64,000 bases of DNA from Rhizobiaceae bacterium (GCA_019635775.1 JAHBYU010000004.1:124001-188000); one strand, 5' to 3'. Counted from the first letter of the stretch, positions 18,259 to 27,625 are shown. Translations and numbers: made by a program. The notes: generated from the sequence alone by a model not told the origin.

Positions 18259-18723
18259 ATGATCGTGCGCTTTTTTTCCGAACTCGGGCCATGGAACTGG
18301 ATGGCGCTGGGTTTCGTCCTGCTCATCCTCGAGATACTTGTGCCCGGCGTTTTCCTGCTCTGGATTGGTCTGGCGGCGCTGATCGTGGGCGCCGTGTCGC
18401 TGATGCTATGGGATGCCGGTTTCTGGGTCTGGCAGGCGCAGGTGGTCGTGTTCCTGGCGCTTTCCCTTGCCTGCGCATTTGCCGGCAAGAAGATCGCCAA
18501 GGGAAAGGACAACGAGTCCGACCAGCCATTGTTGAACCGGCGCGGCGAACAACTGGTCGGGCGTCTTGCCACGCTGAGCGAACCGATCGTCGACGGCCGG
18601 GGCCGGGTCAAGATCGGCGATACGATGTGGCGCGTGTCCGGCCCCGACCTGCCCGCGGGGGCGAAAGTCCGCGTCAAGGCGGCGACGGATCTCGACCTGG
18701 AGCTTGTCGTGGAGGCCGCCTAG
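18259..18723 (+). CDS. NfeD family membrane protein
   Basis: 154-residue short NfeD-type protein, partner of the SPFH protein. Two to three transmembrane helices in residues 10-75 (MALGFVLLILEILVPGVFLL, AALIVGAVSLML, VVFLALSLACAFA) are followed by an OB-fold domain (about 90-150: LVGRLATLSEPIVDGRGRVKI). It is the membrane-anchored OB form without the serine-protease domain of long NfeD. It is co-transcribed with the SPFH gene and ends 7 nt from the convergent oligoendopeptidase gene. Confidence 0.92.
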   Translation: MIVRFFSELGPWNWMALGFVLLILEILVPGVFLLWIGLAALIVGAVSLMLWDAGFWVWQAQVVVFLALSLACAFAGKKIAKGKDNESDQPLLNRRGEQLVGRLATLSEPIVDGRGRVKIGDTMWRVSGPDLPAGAKVRVKAATDLDLELVVEAA

Positions 18724-18730
18724 GCGCGTC

Positions 18731-20560
18731 CTATTCCAGGGCTTCAAGCTCGTCGATCAGGCCGCTGATGACGCCCAGCCCGATCTGCCAGAATTTGGGA
18801 TCGGAAGCATCGAGCCCGAAAGGCTTGAGCAGTTCGGTGTGATGCTTCGTGCCGCCTGCGCGCAGCATCTCGAAATACTTGTCCTGAAAGCCATGCTCGG
18901 CATTCTGGTAGACCGCGTAAAGCGAGTTCACGAGACAGTCCCCGAAAGCGTAGGCATAAACGTAGAAGGGCGAATGGATGAAGTGGGGGATGTAGGTCCA
19001 GAAAGTCTCGTACCCCTCCCGCAGACGTATAGCCGGGCCGAGGCTTTCCTTCTGCACCTCCAGCCAGAATTCACCGATCTTGTCGGATGTCAGTTCGCCT
19101 TTGCGCCGCTCTGTGTGGATCTTGCGCTCGAATTCGTAGAACGCGATCTGGCGAACGACCGTGTTGATCATGTCCTCGACCTTCTGCGCCAGCATCGCCT
19201 TTCGCTCCCGGGGGTCGGTCGTGCTGTCGAGCAGGGAGCGGAAGGTCAGCATCTCGCCGAAAACGGATGCGGTCTCGGCAAGCGTCAACGGGGTTGAGGC
19301 CATCAGCGCGCCTTGTCCGCCGGCAAGCACCTGATGCACCCCGTGGCCAAGCTCATGTGCAAGCGTCATCACGTCGCGCGGCTTGCCCATGTAATTCAGC
19401 AACACATAAGGATGGACGGAAGGGACAGTCGGATGCGCAAAGGCGCCCGGCGCCTTGCCTGCCCGGACCGGCGCGTCAATCCAGTTGCGATCGAAGAAGG
19501 TGCGCGCGATGTCCGCCATTTCCGGCGAGAAGCTTCCATAGGCCGACAGCACGGTGTCCCTCGCCTCATCCCAGCCGATCACGGCCTGCGGGGTTTCGGG
19601 CAGGGGCGCGTTGCGATCCCAGTGGTTCATCTGCTCCATGCCGAGCCAGCGCGCCTTCATCGCATAGTAGCGGTGCGACAGGCGGGGATAAGCCTCCCGC
19701 ACGGCCGCGGCCAGCGCGTCGACGACGTCGCGCTCGACCCTGTTGGCAAGATGGCGCGAGTCCGCGATGTCGCCGAACCCCCGCCAGCGGTCGGAAATTT
19801 CCTTGTCCTTGGCAAGCGTGTTGGTGATCAGCGTAAACGTCTTCAGATTCTTGCCGAATGTCCTGGCGAGCGCCTCGGACGCCTCGCGACGCGTGTCCCC
19901 GTTCGCATCCTGCAGACGATTGAGGGTTTGTTCGAGGAGCAGTTCCTCGCCACCGACGTCGAAACGCAGTTCCGTCATCGTCTCGTCGAAAAGCCGGTTC
20001 CATGCGCCCCGGCCGGTTACCGACTTTTCATGAAACAGCTGCTCTACCCGATCTTCGAGCTGATAGGGCTTGTCCTTCCTCAGGTCGATCACCCAAGGGC
20101 GGTAGTGACCGAACAATGGATCCTCGTCGAGCGCCCGTTCGATCAGGGAATCGTCAATAAGGTTCAGCTCAAGCGGGAAAAAGAGAAGGTGAGCGGATAC
20201 ATCCGTCATCTTCTCCTGCACGTCGCCATAGAGCTTTGTCCGCTTCGGGTCCGATGTGTCGCCGGCGTAGACCAGGCCTGCATAGGAAACGATCCGGCCC
20301 AGCAGCTCTTCGAGCTTCTCGTAGTCCTGCAAGGCAACGCCGAGTTGGCCGTCACGTCCCTTTTGGGCGGCTTCCGCCAGCTTCCCTTTCCAGCGTGTCT
20401 CGAAGGCCACGGCGTCGGCGCGGGCGCGCTCCATATCGGCAAGCAGTTCCGGTGCGTCGATGGCGGGGTAAAGATCAGCCAGATTCCATTGCGGAAGCGC
20501 ACCCAGCGCCATCTGTTCCGCTTCTGAACCGCCACTCTTCTGCGCTGACAAAATCCGCAT
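18731..20560 (-). CDS. pepF: Oligoendopeptidase F, M3 family
   Basis: Cytosolic zinc metallopeptidase that degrades oligopeptides. 609 residues, normal for the M3B clade. The zinc site is HELGH at residues 402-406 (LAHELGHGVHQ), with the third ligand expected about 25 residues on (TASVFGEMLTFR). The N-terminal helical region and C-terminal FIHSPFYVYAYAFGD are family-typical. It has no signal peptide. The start (MRILSAQ) could instead be the internal ATG sixteen residues in (MALGALPQWNL), which also looks like a genuine N-terminus. It is convergent with nfeD with almost no gap. Confidence 0.93.
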   Translation of the reverse strand: MRILSAQKSGGSEAEQMALGALPQWNLADLYPAIDAPELLADMERARADAVAFETRWKGKLAEAAQKGRDGQLGVALQDYEKLEELLGRIVSYAGLVYAGDTSDPKRTKLYGDVQEKMTDVSAHLLFFPLELNLIDDSLIERALDEDPLFGHYRPWVIDLRKDKPYQLEDRVEQLFHEKSVTGRGAWNRLFDETMTELRFDVGGEELLLEQTLNRLQDANGDTRREASEALARTFGKNLKTFTLITNTLAKDKEISDRWRGFGDIADSRHLANRVERDVVDALAAAVREAYPRLSHRYYAMKARWLGMEQMNHWDRNAPLPETPQAVIGWDEARDTVLSAYGSFSPEMADIARTFFDRNWIDAPVRAGKAPGAFAHPTVPSVHPYVLLNYMGKPRDVMTLAHELGHGVHQVLAGGQGALMASTPLTLAETASVFGEMLTFRSLLDSTTDPRERKAMLAQKVEDMINTVVRQIAFYEFERKIHTERRKGELTSDKIGEFWLEVQKESLGPAIRLREGYETFWTYIPHFIHSPFYVYAYAFGDCLVNSLYAVYQNAEHGFQDKYFEMLRAGGTKHHTELLKPFGLDASDPKFWQIGLGVISGLIDELEALE

Positions 20561-20721
20561 CCAAAAGCCTTCCGATTGGGAGCCGGGAAAAGTCTAAAGA
20601 CTTCGTTCACCGGCTTTTTTGAAGCGTTGTTTAGACGCCTGTGCCAAGTTGATCCAGAATCGAGAGCGCACCTTACCTATCCGGTGCACTCTTCACCTGA
20701 CTTCTGAAATAGCGGTTCCTC

Positions 20722-22200
20722 ATGACAGGTTCCATACTCATAGTCGATGACGATCCGGTTCAGCGCCGACTGCTGTCGGCTGCTGTCACCAAATTCGGCT
20801 ACGAGGCGCTGCTTGCGGAAGGCGGGGAAGCCGCGCTCTCGGCGCTTGAAGGCCGGGGTGGAAGCTCGATCTCGGCGATTGTGCTGGACCTGTCGATGCC
20901 CGGCATGGACGGCATTGCGGTGCTTCAGGCGCTGCGCGACAGGGAGATAGACATTCCCGTCATTGTCCAGACCTCGCAAGGCAGCATCGACACCGTAGTG
21001 CTTGCGATGCGCAACGGCGCGTTCGATTTTGTCGTCAAGCCGGCGTCGCCCGAACGATTGCGGCTGGCGATTGCCAACGCCTTTAAAGTCGAGGCGATGG
21101 AGGCCGACGCCCGGCGCACGACACGACGGGGAGGGGTCATCACCTTCCGGGACATCGTCACGAAAAGCCCTGCAATGGACAGGGTGATCCGGCTTGCACA
21201 GAAGGCGGCCGCTTCCGATATTCCGATCCTCATTGAAGGTGAATCCGGCGTCGGCAAGGAACTGGTCGCCCGGGCGATACAGGGTTCGGGCGAGCGCCGG
21301 TCCAAACCCTTCGTGACCGTCAATTGCGGCGCCATCCCGGACAATCTGGTCGAATCGATCCTGTTCGGCCACGAAAAGGGGTCCTTCACAGGCGCGACGG
21401 AAAAGCACGCAGGCAAGTTTGTCGAAGCGCATACCGGAACCCTTTTCCTCGACGAAATCGGCGATCTTCCGCTTGACGTTCAGGTTAAACTCTTGCGCGC
21501 CGTGCAGGACGGCGAAGTCGACCCGGTCGGCGGGCGTTCCACCGTGAAGGTGGACATCCGGCTGATTTCGGCGACCCATCGCGACCTTTTGCAGCAGGTC
21601 AAGGACGGAGCTTTCCGGGAGGATCTTTTCTACCGCCTGAACGTCTACCCCATCATGGTGCCGCCGCTGCGCGACCGTCGCGCCGACATTCCGCATCTTG
21701 TGCGGCACTTCATGGCGAAGGTGCCGGCGGGGAAGGGCGGTGTACCGCCAGTCAACTCGATTTCCGAACGTGCCCTTGCGATGCTTCAGTCATATGACTG
21801 GCCCGGCAATATTCGCCAACTCGAAAACGCCGTCTTCCGTGCTTCCGTGCTCTGTGAAAGCGACGTGCTCACCGAAGAAGAGTTTCCGCAGATCCGCGCC
21901 CAGGTGGAGGGTTCCGTGGATCTTGATCGACCGCGTGTCCCGGCTACGCCTGCGGCGGAGCCATCGGACGAGGCGCCGTTCGCCGCGTCACCATCGTTCG
22001 GAGTCATCCGTGCGCTGGACGAGCGCGGCAATGTGAGGACGCTTGCCGATGTCGAACTCGAGATGATCAAGCTTGCCATAGAGCACTACCACGGGCAGAT
22101 GAGCGAGGTCGCGCGACGGCTGGGGATTGGGCGTTCGACGCTCTACAGAAAGCTCAAGGAATATGGTATCGAGCCCGATGGGGGCAGGTCCGCTTCGTAG
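20722..22200 (+). CDS. Sigma-54-dependent response regulator, NtrC type
   Basis: 492-residue transcriptional activator that needs RpoN. The receiver domain (about 1-120) has the acidic pair D9-D11, the phospho-acceptor D56 in VLDLSMPG and K-containing FVVKPAS. The AAA+ domain (about 145-385) has Walker A GESGVGKE, the sigma-54 contact loop GSFTGA (one change from the standard GAFTGA), and Walker B LFLDEIGD. A Fis-type helix-turn-helix lies at the C-terminus (MSEVARRLGIGRSTLYRKL). No sensor kinase lies beside it, so the signal is unknown. The loop change Ala to Ser occurs in other family members. Confidence 0.93.
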   Translation: MTGSILIVDDDPVQRRLLSAAVTKFGYEALLAEGGEAALSALEGRGGSSISAIVLDLSMPGMDGIAVLQALRDREIDIPVIVQTSQGSIDTVVLAMRNGAFDFVVKPASPERLRLAIANAFKVEAMEADARRTTRRGGVITFRDIVTKSPAMDRVIRLAQKAAASDIPILIEGESGVGKELVARAIQGSGERRSKPFVTVNCGAIPDNLVESILFGHEKGSFTGATEKHAGKFVEAHTGTLFLDEIGDLPLDVQVKLLRAVQDGEVDPVGGRSTVKVDIRLISATHRDLLQQVKDGAFREDLFYRLNVYPIMVPPLRDRRADIPHLVRHFMAKVPAGKGGVPPVNSISERALAMLQSYDWPGNIRQLENAVFRASVLCESDVLTEEEFPQIRAQVEGSVDLDRPRVPATPAAEPSDEAPFAASPSFGVIRALDERGNVRTLADVELEMIKLAIEHYHGQMSEVARRLGIGRSTLYRKLKEYGIEPDGGRSAS

Positions 22201-22502
22201 CCAAAACCATCGCCGGATGCCGATCGGGGCTCACTTCTTTGGCCGCTGGGGTGGCAGGCCTCGGCATGTTTCCCGCGCAATTTGATTTAAACGCTCGGTT
22301 TACCAAGAATGGACCTGGCCGATTTGAACCAGATTGTTGCCACGGTGTTACCGCATTTCGGCTTCAATAAGCGAGGATTAACCATTAAGATCGATATTCG
22401 GGTGTCATTCCACCGCATCCGTTCGTCATCTCCGGGGACAAACGGCAGCCTGCAAGGCCATTTGATTTGACGACAGCAGACCGAAACAGTGCGCAGCGGC
22501 TC
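22201..22502 (+). other. Intergenic region upstream of the DUF882 gene
   Basis: About 300 bp with no recognisable gene. It is locally AT-rich around 22280-22400, where the promoter of the next gene is probably placed. One octamer TTAACCAT (22378-22385) resembles a CtrA half-site but could be chance. I see no terminator with a T-run after the response-regulator gene and no structured RNA. Confidence 0.5.
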
Positions 22503-24149
22503 ATGAATACCGCGATCTGGCCGAAATGGCTTTCCGGCATCCTGCTGGCGTTATGCATGACGGTCATGGCAGCGCCGGCCGAGGCCGAAACCCGCACACT
22601 CAAGCTCTATTTCATCCACACCAAGGAACGCGCCGAGATCACGTTCAAGCGCAACGGGCGCTACGACCAGGCCGGCCTTCGCAAGATCAACAATTTCCTG
22701 CGTGACTGGCGGCGTAACGAGCCCACCAAGATGGATCCGCGCCTGCTCGATACGGTCTGGGAAGCCTATCGCGCCGTTGGCGCCAAGGACTATATCCATG
22801 TGGTGTCCGCATACCGGTCGCCGGCGACCAATTCGATGCTGCGCAAGCGCTCGAAGGGCGTGGCAAACAAGAGCCAGCACATGCTCGGCAAGGCGATGGA
22901 TTTCTACATTCCGGGCGTATCGCTAAAGAAGTTGCGCGACGCGGGCCTGCGTGCCCAGGCAGGCGGCGTCGGCTACTATCCGCGCTCGGGTTCGCCTTTC
23001 GTCCATATGGATGTCGGCAACGTGCGCCATTGGCCGCGCATGAGCCGCCAGGAACTGGTCGCCGTCTTCCCCAATGGCAAGACGCTGCACGTGCCGTCCG
23101 ACGGCAAGCCGCTGCCCGGTTTCGAGCAGGCCCTCGCCTCATACGAATCGCGCAAGAAGAGCGGAACGACCGCGCTTGCGCTGGCCTCAGCCGCGCCTGA
23201 GAAGAAGGGCAGGTCCGGCGGACTGCTGTCGGCGCTCTTCGGCGGTGGCGCCGACGAGGAGGAGGACAACAATGACGACGGCGGCCGTGCCGTTGTGGCC
23301 GAGGCTGCTCCAAAGCCATCCGCGGACATCCGCATCGTGCCGCCTGAGGATGCCAATCCGGCCACCATACCGTTCGAGACCGCGGCTGAAGAGCCAGACG
23401 ACACGCCGCAGACCATTCTCGCGGCCCTGCCGGCCCGTGAGGTTCCGCTTCCGCTGTTCGCACCGAGGCCGCAGGTCGACGTCGGTGTAGCGGATGCGGG
23501 CGTGTCTGCCGGCATTCCCGATCCTGCCCAGCCGGATACGATACCGTTTGGCATGGCGTCCGCGCTTCCCGAGGAGAGCGAGACCGAGGCGCTTGCCGAT
23601 GCTGAAGCTGCCGTGCCGCTGCCAAGCTGGCGTCCGGACGAGGAGAACGCACAAGGCGGCTCGACCCTGCTCGCGCTGGCTCCGCCGGAACCCGACTTCA
23701 GGCCGGATTCTCCGGATTTCAGTGTCGCAAGCCTCATTGCGTCCGAGGAAGACGCCGTAGGTGCGGCGACCAGCGGGAAGGGTGAGCGCCTCGCGGCAGT
23801 TACCCGTACTGCAGCCCTTGCCGATGGCATGCTGGACGTTGCTCCTGCTCCCTCCGCCGCCAAGGCCAAGACGACAACCAAGGCAGACCGTGCCCGCACC
23901 ACGAACGCCGAACCCAAGAAGCCTCAGGTCGTTGCGGCTCAACCCGAGGCGGCGCGCTGGGCTATGGGAGCCAATCCCGAGCTTGCCTACGATGCGACTG
24001 CCGCGTCCGTTGCCCATCTGATGGTCAGGACGGCACCGAGCGAGGTCTACGCAACCGGCTTCCAGCGCGACACCATCGTTGCCGACGCCACACGGTTTAC
24101 CGGCAAGGCGGTGAGCTTCATGCCGGTCGCACGCTTCCAGACGAACTGA
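22503..24149 (+). CDS. Secreted DUF882 (YcbK-like, M15-type) protein with long disordered tail
   Basis: Probable peptidoglycan-modifying protein. From the ATG at 22503 a signal peptide of 28 residues ends at APAEAE. The DUF882/M15-like domain (about 30-185) has the zinc-site pattern SAYRSPATNSMLR, SQHMLGKAMDFYIPG (His and Asp ligands) and FVHMDVG. Residues about 200-500 are Ala/Pro/Glu-rich and low in complexity; a short ordered C-terminus follows (TGFQRDTIVADATRFTGKAVSFMPVARF). A TTG at 22467 in the same frame has a better-placed AAGG and would add 12 residues. The role is inferred from the domain; the tail probably spans the periplasm. Confidence 0.85.
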   Translation: MNTAIWPKWLSGILLALCMTVMAAPAEAETRTLKLYFIHTKERAEITFKRNGRYDQAGLRKINNFLRDWRRNEPTKMDPRLLDTVWEAYRAVGAKDYIHVVSAYRSPATNSMLRKRSKGVANKSQHMLGKAMDFYIPGVSLKKLRDAGLRAQAGGVGYYPRSGSPFVHMDVGNVRHWPRMSRQELVAVFPNGKTLHVPSDGKPLPGFEQALASYESRKKSGTTALALASAAPEKKGRSGGLLSALFGGGADEEEDNNDDGGRAVVAEAAPKPSADIRIVPPEDANPATIPFETAAEEPDDTPQTILAALPAREVPLPLFAPRPQVDVGVADAGVSAGIPDPAQPDTIPFGMASALPEESETEALADAEAAVPLPSWRPDEENAQGGSTLLALAPPEPDFRPDSPDFSVASLIASEEDAVGAATSGKGERLAAVTRTAALADGMLDVAPAPSAAKAKTTTKADRARTTNAEPKKPQVVAAQPEAARWAMGANPELAYDATAASVAHLMVRTAPSEVYATGFQRDTIVADATRFTGKAVSFMPVARFQTN

Positions 24150-24191
24150 TCCGCACATACGGCGTGTGGGGCCAGCGCCGCAAGGCGCGAC

Positions 24192-24331
24192 GCCCCTTCG
24201 ACAAGCTCAGGACTCGGGCTTGCGGCCTGTGGCCGGAGGGCAGCCATTCTCGTTGCCACGCCTGCCGAAGCATCTGGCCATTTCAAAGAGCGTTTCTCGT
24301 CCTTGTGGTTCGACAGGCTCACCATGAGGAC
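24192..24331. repeat. REP-like palindromes containing TTCGACAAGCTCAGG / TTCGACAGGCTCACC
   Basis: Two related units: CCTTCGACAAGCTCAGGACT near 24195-24214, and GTCCT...AGGAC (24299-24331) in which GTCCTtgTGGT pairs with ACCAtgAGGAC around TTCGACAGGCTC. Sequences of this shape are scattered through intergenic regions of many Mesorhizobium-like genomes. They may bind to protect or terminate transcripts. Confidence 0.6.
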
Positions 24332-24501
24332 GGGTCGGGAAGCGGGGCACGAGGCCTTGCCTCTTATGATTGTATGTACGTGGCCGGTTTCCGGCGCCCC
24401 GCCGGCGTTCTTGCCCTGAAGGAGGACACGGCCGTTGCCGCTGGTCTCCAGCAGGGCCCGGATCTGGGGGTTCATCACCCAGCCGCGCTACCGTTGGAGC
24501 A

Positions 24502-24535
24502 TGATTGCGAAACCGGTTGCCCGCTTTCGCAATCA
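24502..24535. repeat. Rhizobial interspersed palindrome, GCATGATTGCGAAA type
   Basis: A perfect 11-bp stem TGATTGCGAAA (24502-24512) and TTTCGCAATCA (24525-24535) encloses CCGGTTGCCCGC. It resembles the abundant rhizobial intergenic palindrome with a GCATGAT arm and a CCGGTT loop. Confidence 0.65.
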
Positions 24536-24734
24536 GCCCCGGCGCGACCGATCCGGCGCCGTCGCCCTACCTGATCCCCGGTCCGGACCCGGTTCCCGCA
24601 AGAGCGATGCGAGGGAGTATGCGTGAGGATGAAACGGCGTGGATAAAACGCGCTGACTTTCTTTCGCGGCGAAGCAAAATCAAAGGCTTGGCGGTGATGG
24701 CTTTCCACGCTTGCGCCGAGGCGGGAGGCTGACC

Positions 24735-25376
24735 TCAGGCCGGCACGAGTCGGCTTGCGCCGCGCGCAAGCGATTCAATGACATCCCATTTCCCCTCGCG
24801 GATCGCGTCGTCCGGCGCGACCCAGGAGCCGCCGACGCACACAACGTTGGGTACGGCGAGATATTCCTCGGCATTGTGCGGGGAGACGCCGCCTGTCGGG
24901 CAAAAGCGCGCTGCTGCAAGCGGGGATGCCAGCGAGCGAAGGAACGTCGTTCCGCCAGCCTGCTCGGCAGGGAAGAACTTCAGGAAATCGATGCCGGCTT
25001 CCAGGGCAGTCATGATCTCGCCCGGCGTAATGGCGCCCGGCAAAAGCGGGACGTCGCTGTTTGCGGCGGCGGCAATCAGGCTCGTGGTCAGCCCTGGGCT
25101 TACGATGAATTTCGACCCGGCCGCGACGGCCTCGTCGAACTGTTTCGGATTGAGCACGGTGCCGGCGCCAACGATCGCGCCGTCGACGTCCTTCGCCACG
25201 CGGCGGATGCACTCCAGCGCGTCGGGTGTCCGAAGCGTGATTTCGATCATTCTCAGCCCGCCTGCGACCAGCGCCCGGGCCAATGGCACCGCGTCGTCCG
25301 CGTGCTTGATCTTGATCACCGGGATAACCGGTTGGCCGGCGAGGAGCGAAAGAAGTTTTTCGGTTTTGCCGGACAA
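24735..25376 (-). CDS. eda: 2-dehydro-3-deoxy-phosphogluconate (KDPG) aldolase
   Basis: Class I aldolase of the Entner-Doudoroff pathway, splitting KDPG into pyruvate and glyceraldehyde 3-phosphate. 213 residues. The catalytic glutamate E45 (MIEITLRT) and Schiff-base lysine K133 (FLKFFPAEQ) fall at the same numbers as in Escherichia coli Eda. CPTGGV near the C-terminus is the phosphate-binding loop. It may also act on KHG. No edd or kdgK gene lies beside it, so it stands alone here. Confidence 0.96.
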   Translation of the reverse strand: MSGKTEKLLSLLAGQPVIPVIKIKHADDAVPLARALVAGGLRMIEITLRTPDALECIRRVAKDVDGAIVGAGTVLNPKQFDEAVAAGSKFIVSPGLTTSLIAAAANSDVPLLPGAITPGEIMTALEAGIDFLKFFPAEQAGGTTFLRSLASPLAAARFCPTGGVSPHNAEEYLAVPNVVCVGGSWVAPDDAIREGKWDVIESLARGASRLVPA

Positions 25377-25520
25377 GAAAGCTCTCCGTTTCGATCAAAA
25401 AAGGGGAATTCAATCGGTTAGCAGAAGGGACGGCCCGAGTCCATCAAGCGTGGCCGGATCACCGCGCAGTTGCAGGGGGCCGATCACTCTCGTGAGCATC
25501 GGGGGTCATTGACAGGCTGC

Positions 25521-26420
25521 TCATGCCTTACCGCTATTGGCCGGCAGAAACCCCGACAACCAGCGCCAGATGCGTCGGTACCAGGCGTCGAATGGCATGG
25601 CGTCCGTCATCGCCTGCCGTGTCAGCGGCCCTGCAATGCCATCCACTTTCAGGCCGTGGTCGCGCTGGAAGGCACGCAGCGCTTCCTCGGTCTGGCGGCC
25701 AAAAACGCCATCACGGCCGAGCGGATAGCCAAGCGCCGAAAGCGCCTGCTGAAGGTTTCGCACGTCTTCACCCCTCGAACCGCTGCGCACCGCAGGCAGG
25801 TTCGTGCGACTGGCCGGCGGGGCTTCGTCCCCGGTGCCGGCCAGGTGTCTGGAATAGGCCGCAGCCAGCTTCGTGTCGTAGGCATGCTTTCTGTACCCGG
25901 GGCCGTTATAGGCTCTGGCGAAGGCCTGCCAGTCGTGGCGCTTCAACACGTCCGCAAGACCCGCCTCGGCGATGTAGCGTGTCATCAGGCGGGCCTGGCC
26001 CGCCGCGCCGGACCGCGCTTCCCTCACAAGCGCGTCGACATCGGGGAAGCCGAGCCATTGCCAGTGCGCACCCATCACCTGCCCGAGACCCCAGGAAACG
26101 GACTCCCATGCGGCAGCACGGTCGATCGCCGCAGCACGCTCCAGCATGCGCCAGCGCGCGGCCTGGGAGGAGGGGTTGGCGATCGCGCCGGCCTGGGGAG
26201 ACGCCAGCCCCGCATCACGTGCGATGACGCGGTCTTCCGCCGACAGCCTGCGATCGAAATAGTGACCCTCAAAGCGGATAAGGGGTTCCTGTCGGCCCTC
26301 CACGGTTGTGAAAGCCACGCCGCCGCTTTCGACCTCGGCCACTGCCAACAGCGCCGCGGGTTCCATACCTGCGTCTGATGCGACCTTGCTGATCTCCCGT
26401 ATCGTCGATGTCTTGAACAT
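25521..26420 (-). CDS. N-acetylmuramidase with peptidoglycan-binding domain
   Basis: 299-residue cell-wall hydrolase. The N-terminal N-acetylmuramidase domain (about residues 15-190, formerly DUF3380) has the acidic motif AVAEVESGG with E31 the probable catalytic residue, GLGQVMGAHWQWLGFPDVD, and ARAYNGPGY. A PG_binding_1 domain (about 213-270: GSRGEDVRNLQQALSALGYP, DGVFGRQTEEALRAFQ) follows. The tail WYRRIWRWLSGFLP is aromatic and could touch the membrane. There is no signal peptide, as in phage endolysins. GGGAGC nine bases upstream supports this start. No other phage genes are nearby, so it looks like a domesticated lysin. Confidence 0.85.
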   Translation of the reverse strand: MFKTSTIREISKVASDAGMEPAALLAVAEVESGGVAFTTVEGRQEPLIRFEGHYFDRRLSAEDRVIARDAGLASPQAGAIANPSSQAARWRMLERAAAIDRAAAWESVSWGLGQVMGAHWQWLGFPDVDALVREARSGAAGQARLMTRYIAEAGLADVLKRHDWQAFARAYNGPGYRKHAYDTKLAAAYSRHLAGTGDEAPPASRTNLPAVRSGSRGEDVRNLQQALSALGYPLGRDGVFGRQTEEALRAFQRDHGLKVDGIAGPLTRQAMTDAMPFDAWYRRIWRWLSGFLPANSGKA

Positions 26421-26511
26421 GCCGAATTGCTCCCTTGTCGGAAGCCAGCATCGCCGCACCGGCCCGGACGTGGATAAAGTGCGGACGGGAAAATGTCCGA
26501 TCTTTCGTGCC

Positions 26512-26527
26512 GATAGAATTTTCTATC
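26512..26527. promoter_or_regulatory. Perfect palindrome GATAGAA-TT-TTCTATC, possible operator
   Basis: A 16-bp perfect inverted repeat lies in the divergent gap between the muramidase gene and trhO, 77 bp before the trhO start. Its size and symmetry fit a dimeric repressor site. No regulator gene is adjacent. Confidence 0.4.
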
Positions 26528-26603
26528 CGTTAAATGTATGAAAACAAACGGCTTTCTGAAATGTTCTTGAAATGAGGCGCGTTCGTCTGTACCTGCGTGG
26601 GCG

Positions 26604-27533
26604 ATGAACCTGTCCCTGCAGAAAGACGACTTTCGCGTCGCGGCGCTCTACCGCTTCGCGCGGCTCGAGCGCCATGAGGATATGCGCTCGCCGCTCGCTG
26701 CCTTCTGTTGCGAACGGGGAATAAAAGGAACGCTGCTTCTGGCGCGCGAGGGTATCAACGGGACCGTCGCGGGCAGTCCGCAGGCGATTGCCGAGCTTGT
26801 CGCCCATCTTCAGGCTATGCCGGAGCTTGCCGGTCTCGACGTCAAATATTCGCATGCCGCGGAGATGCCCTTCCATCGCATGAAGGTACGGCTGAAGCGC
26901 GAGATCGTGACGATGGGCGTCGAGGATATCGATCCGCTTGAAGGTGCCGGCGCCTATGTCGAGCCGGGAGAATGGAATCGCCTGATTTCCGATCCCGACG
27001 TCGTGGTGGTCGACACGCGCAACGACTATGAGGTGAAGCTAGGCACGTTCGAGCGCGCCATCGATCCGGAGACGGCGACGTTCCGCGATTTTCCGGCATG
27101 GGTGGACCGCAACCGCAATCTGCTGTCGGGCAGGAAAGTGGCGATGTTCTGCACAGGCGGCATACGCTGCGAGAAGGCGACCGCCTATGTCCGGTCGCTC
27201 GGGATCGAGGAGGTGTTTCACCTCAAGGGCGGGATCCTCAAATATCTGGAGGACGTTCCCGCCGCCGAAAGCCTTTGGCAGGGCGAGTGCTTCGTCTTTG
27301 ACGAGCGCGTCTCGGTCGCGCACGGCCTGGAAGTGGGGGCCGCCGAACTGTGCCGGGCATGCCGGCGTCCGCTGACCCCGGCAGACCGGCTGTCGCCCAA
27401 ATTCGTGGAAGGAATTTCCTGCGCGGCCTGTCACAACGAACGAAGCGACGAAGACCGCCGACGCTACGCCGAGCGCCACAGGCAGGTGCAGATCGCCGAG
27501 GCGCGCGGCGCCGAACCGCACATCGGAAGCTGA
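26604..27533 (+). CDS. trhO: tRNA uridine-34 hydroxylase TrhO (rhodanese family, YceA)
   Basis: Oxygen-dependent tRNA U34 hydroxylase that leads to 5-methoxy- or carboxymethoxyuridine in the wobble position. 309 residues: N-terminal acylphosphatase-like domain (about 1-95, [11 protein letters not shown]), central rhodanese domain (about 120-220) with the catalytic C183 in [12 protein letters not shown], and a C-terminal cysteine cluster (CRACRRPL and CAACHNER) that may hold zinc. The active-site loop CTGGIRC is characteristic of this family rather than thiosulphate sulphurtransferases. Confidence 0.93.
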   Translation: MNLSLQKDDFRVAALYRFARLERHEDMRSPLAAFCCERGIKGTLLLAREGINGTVAGSPQAIAELVAHLQAMPELAGLDVKYSHAAEMPFHRMKVRLKREIVTMGVEDIDPLEGAGAYVEPGEWNRLISDPDVVVVDTRNDYEVKLGTFERAIDPETATFRDFPAWVDRNRNLLSGRKVAMFCTGGIRCEKATAYVRSLGIEEVFHLKGGILKYLEDVPAAESLWQGECFVFDERVSVAHGLEVGAAELCRACRRPLTPADRLSPKFVEGISCAACHNERSDEDRRRYAERHRQVQIAEARGAEPHIGS

Positions 27534-27625
27534 CAGGGACGCTGACAGGGCGGAATTTTTCGCGGCGTCATTGCAATGTCGCCGGCTGCGCCTACTTCAC
27601 ATGAACCCGCAACGTGGAGGCCCTG

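Larger units (their letters stand above)
24150..24734. other. Gene-free region carrying rhizobial interspersed palindromes
   Basis: 585 bp without a credible gene between the DUF882 gene and eda. It contains three palindromic repeat units described separately (24192-24226, 24299-24331 and 24502-24535). The remaining sequence shows no start-plus-ribosome-site combination with protein-like codon use. Convergent flanking genes suggest both transcripts end here. Confidence 0.6.

Noticed and set aside
19313-20527. 404-codon open frame opposite oligoendopeptidase F
   Set aside because: Shadow of a conserved metallopeptidase gene with no domain of its own.
20592-20636. GTCTAAA...TTTAGAC inverted repeat upstream of pepF
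   Set aside because: Seven-base arms 31 nt apart are weak, and no promoter elements line up with them.
22378-22385. TTAACCAT upstream of the DUF882 gene as a CtrA half-site
   Set aside because: Same argument: one octamer without the N7-spaced partner is weak evidence.
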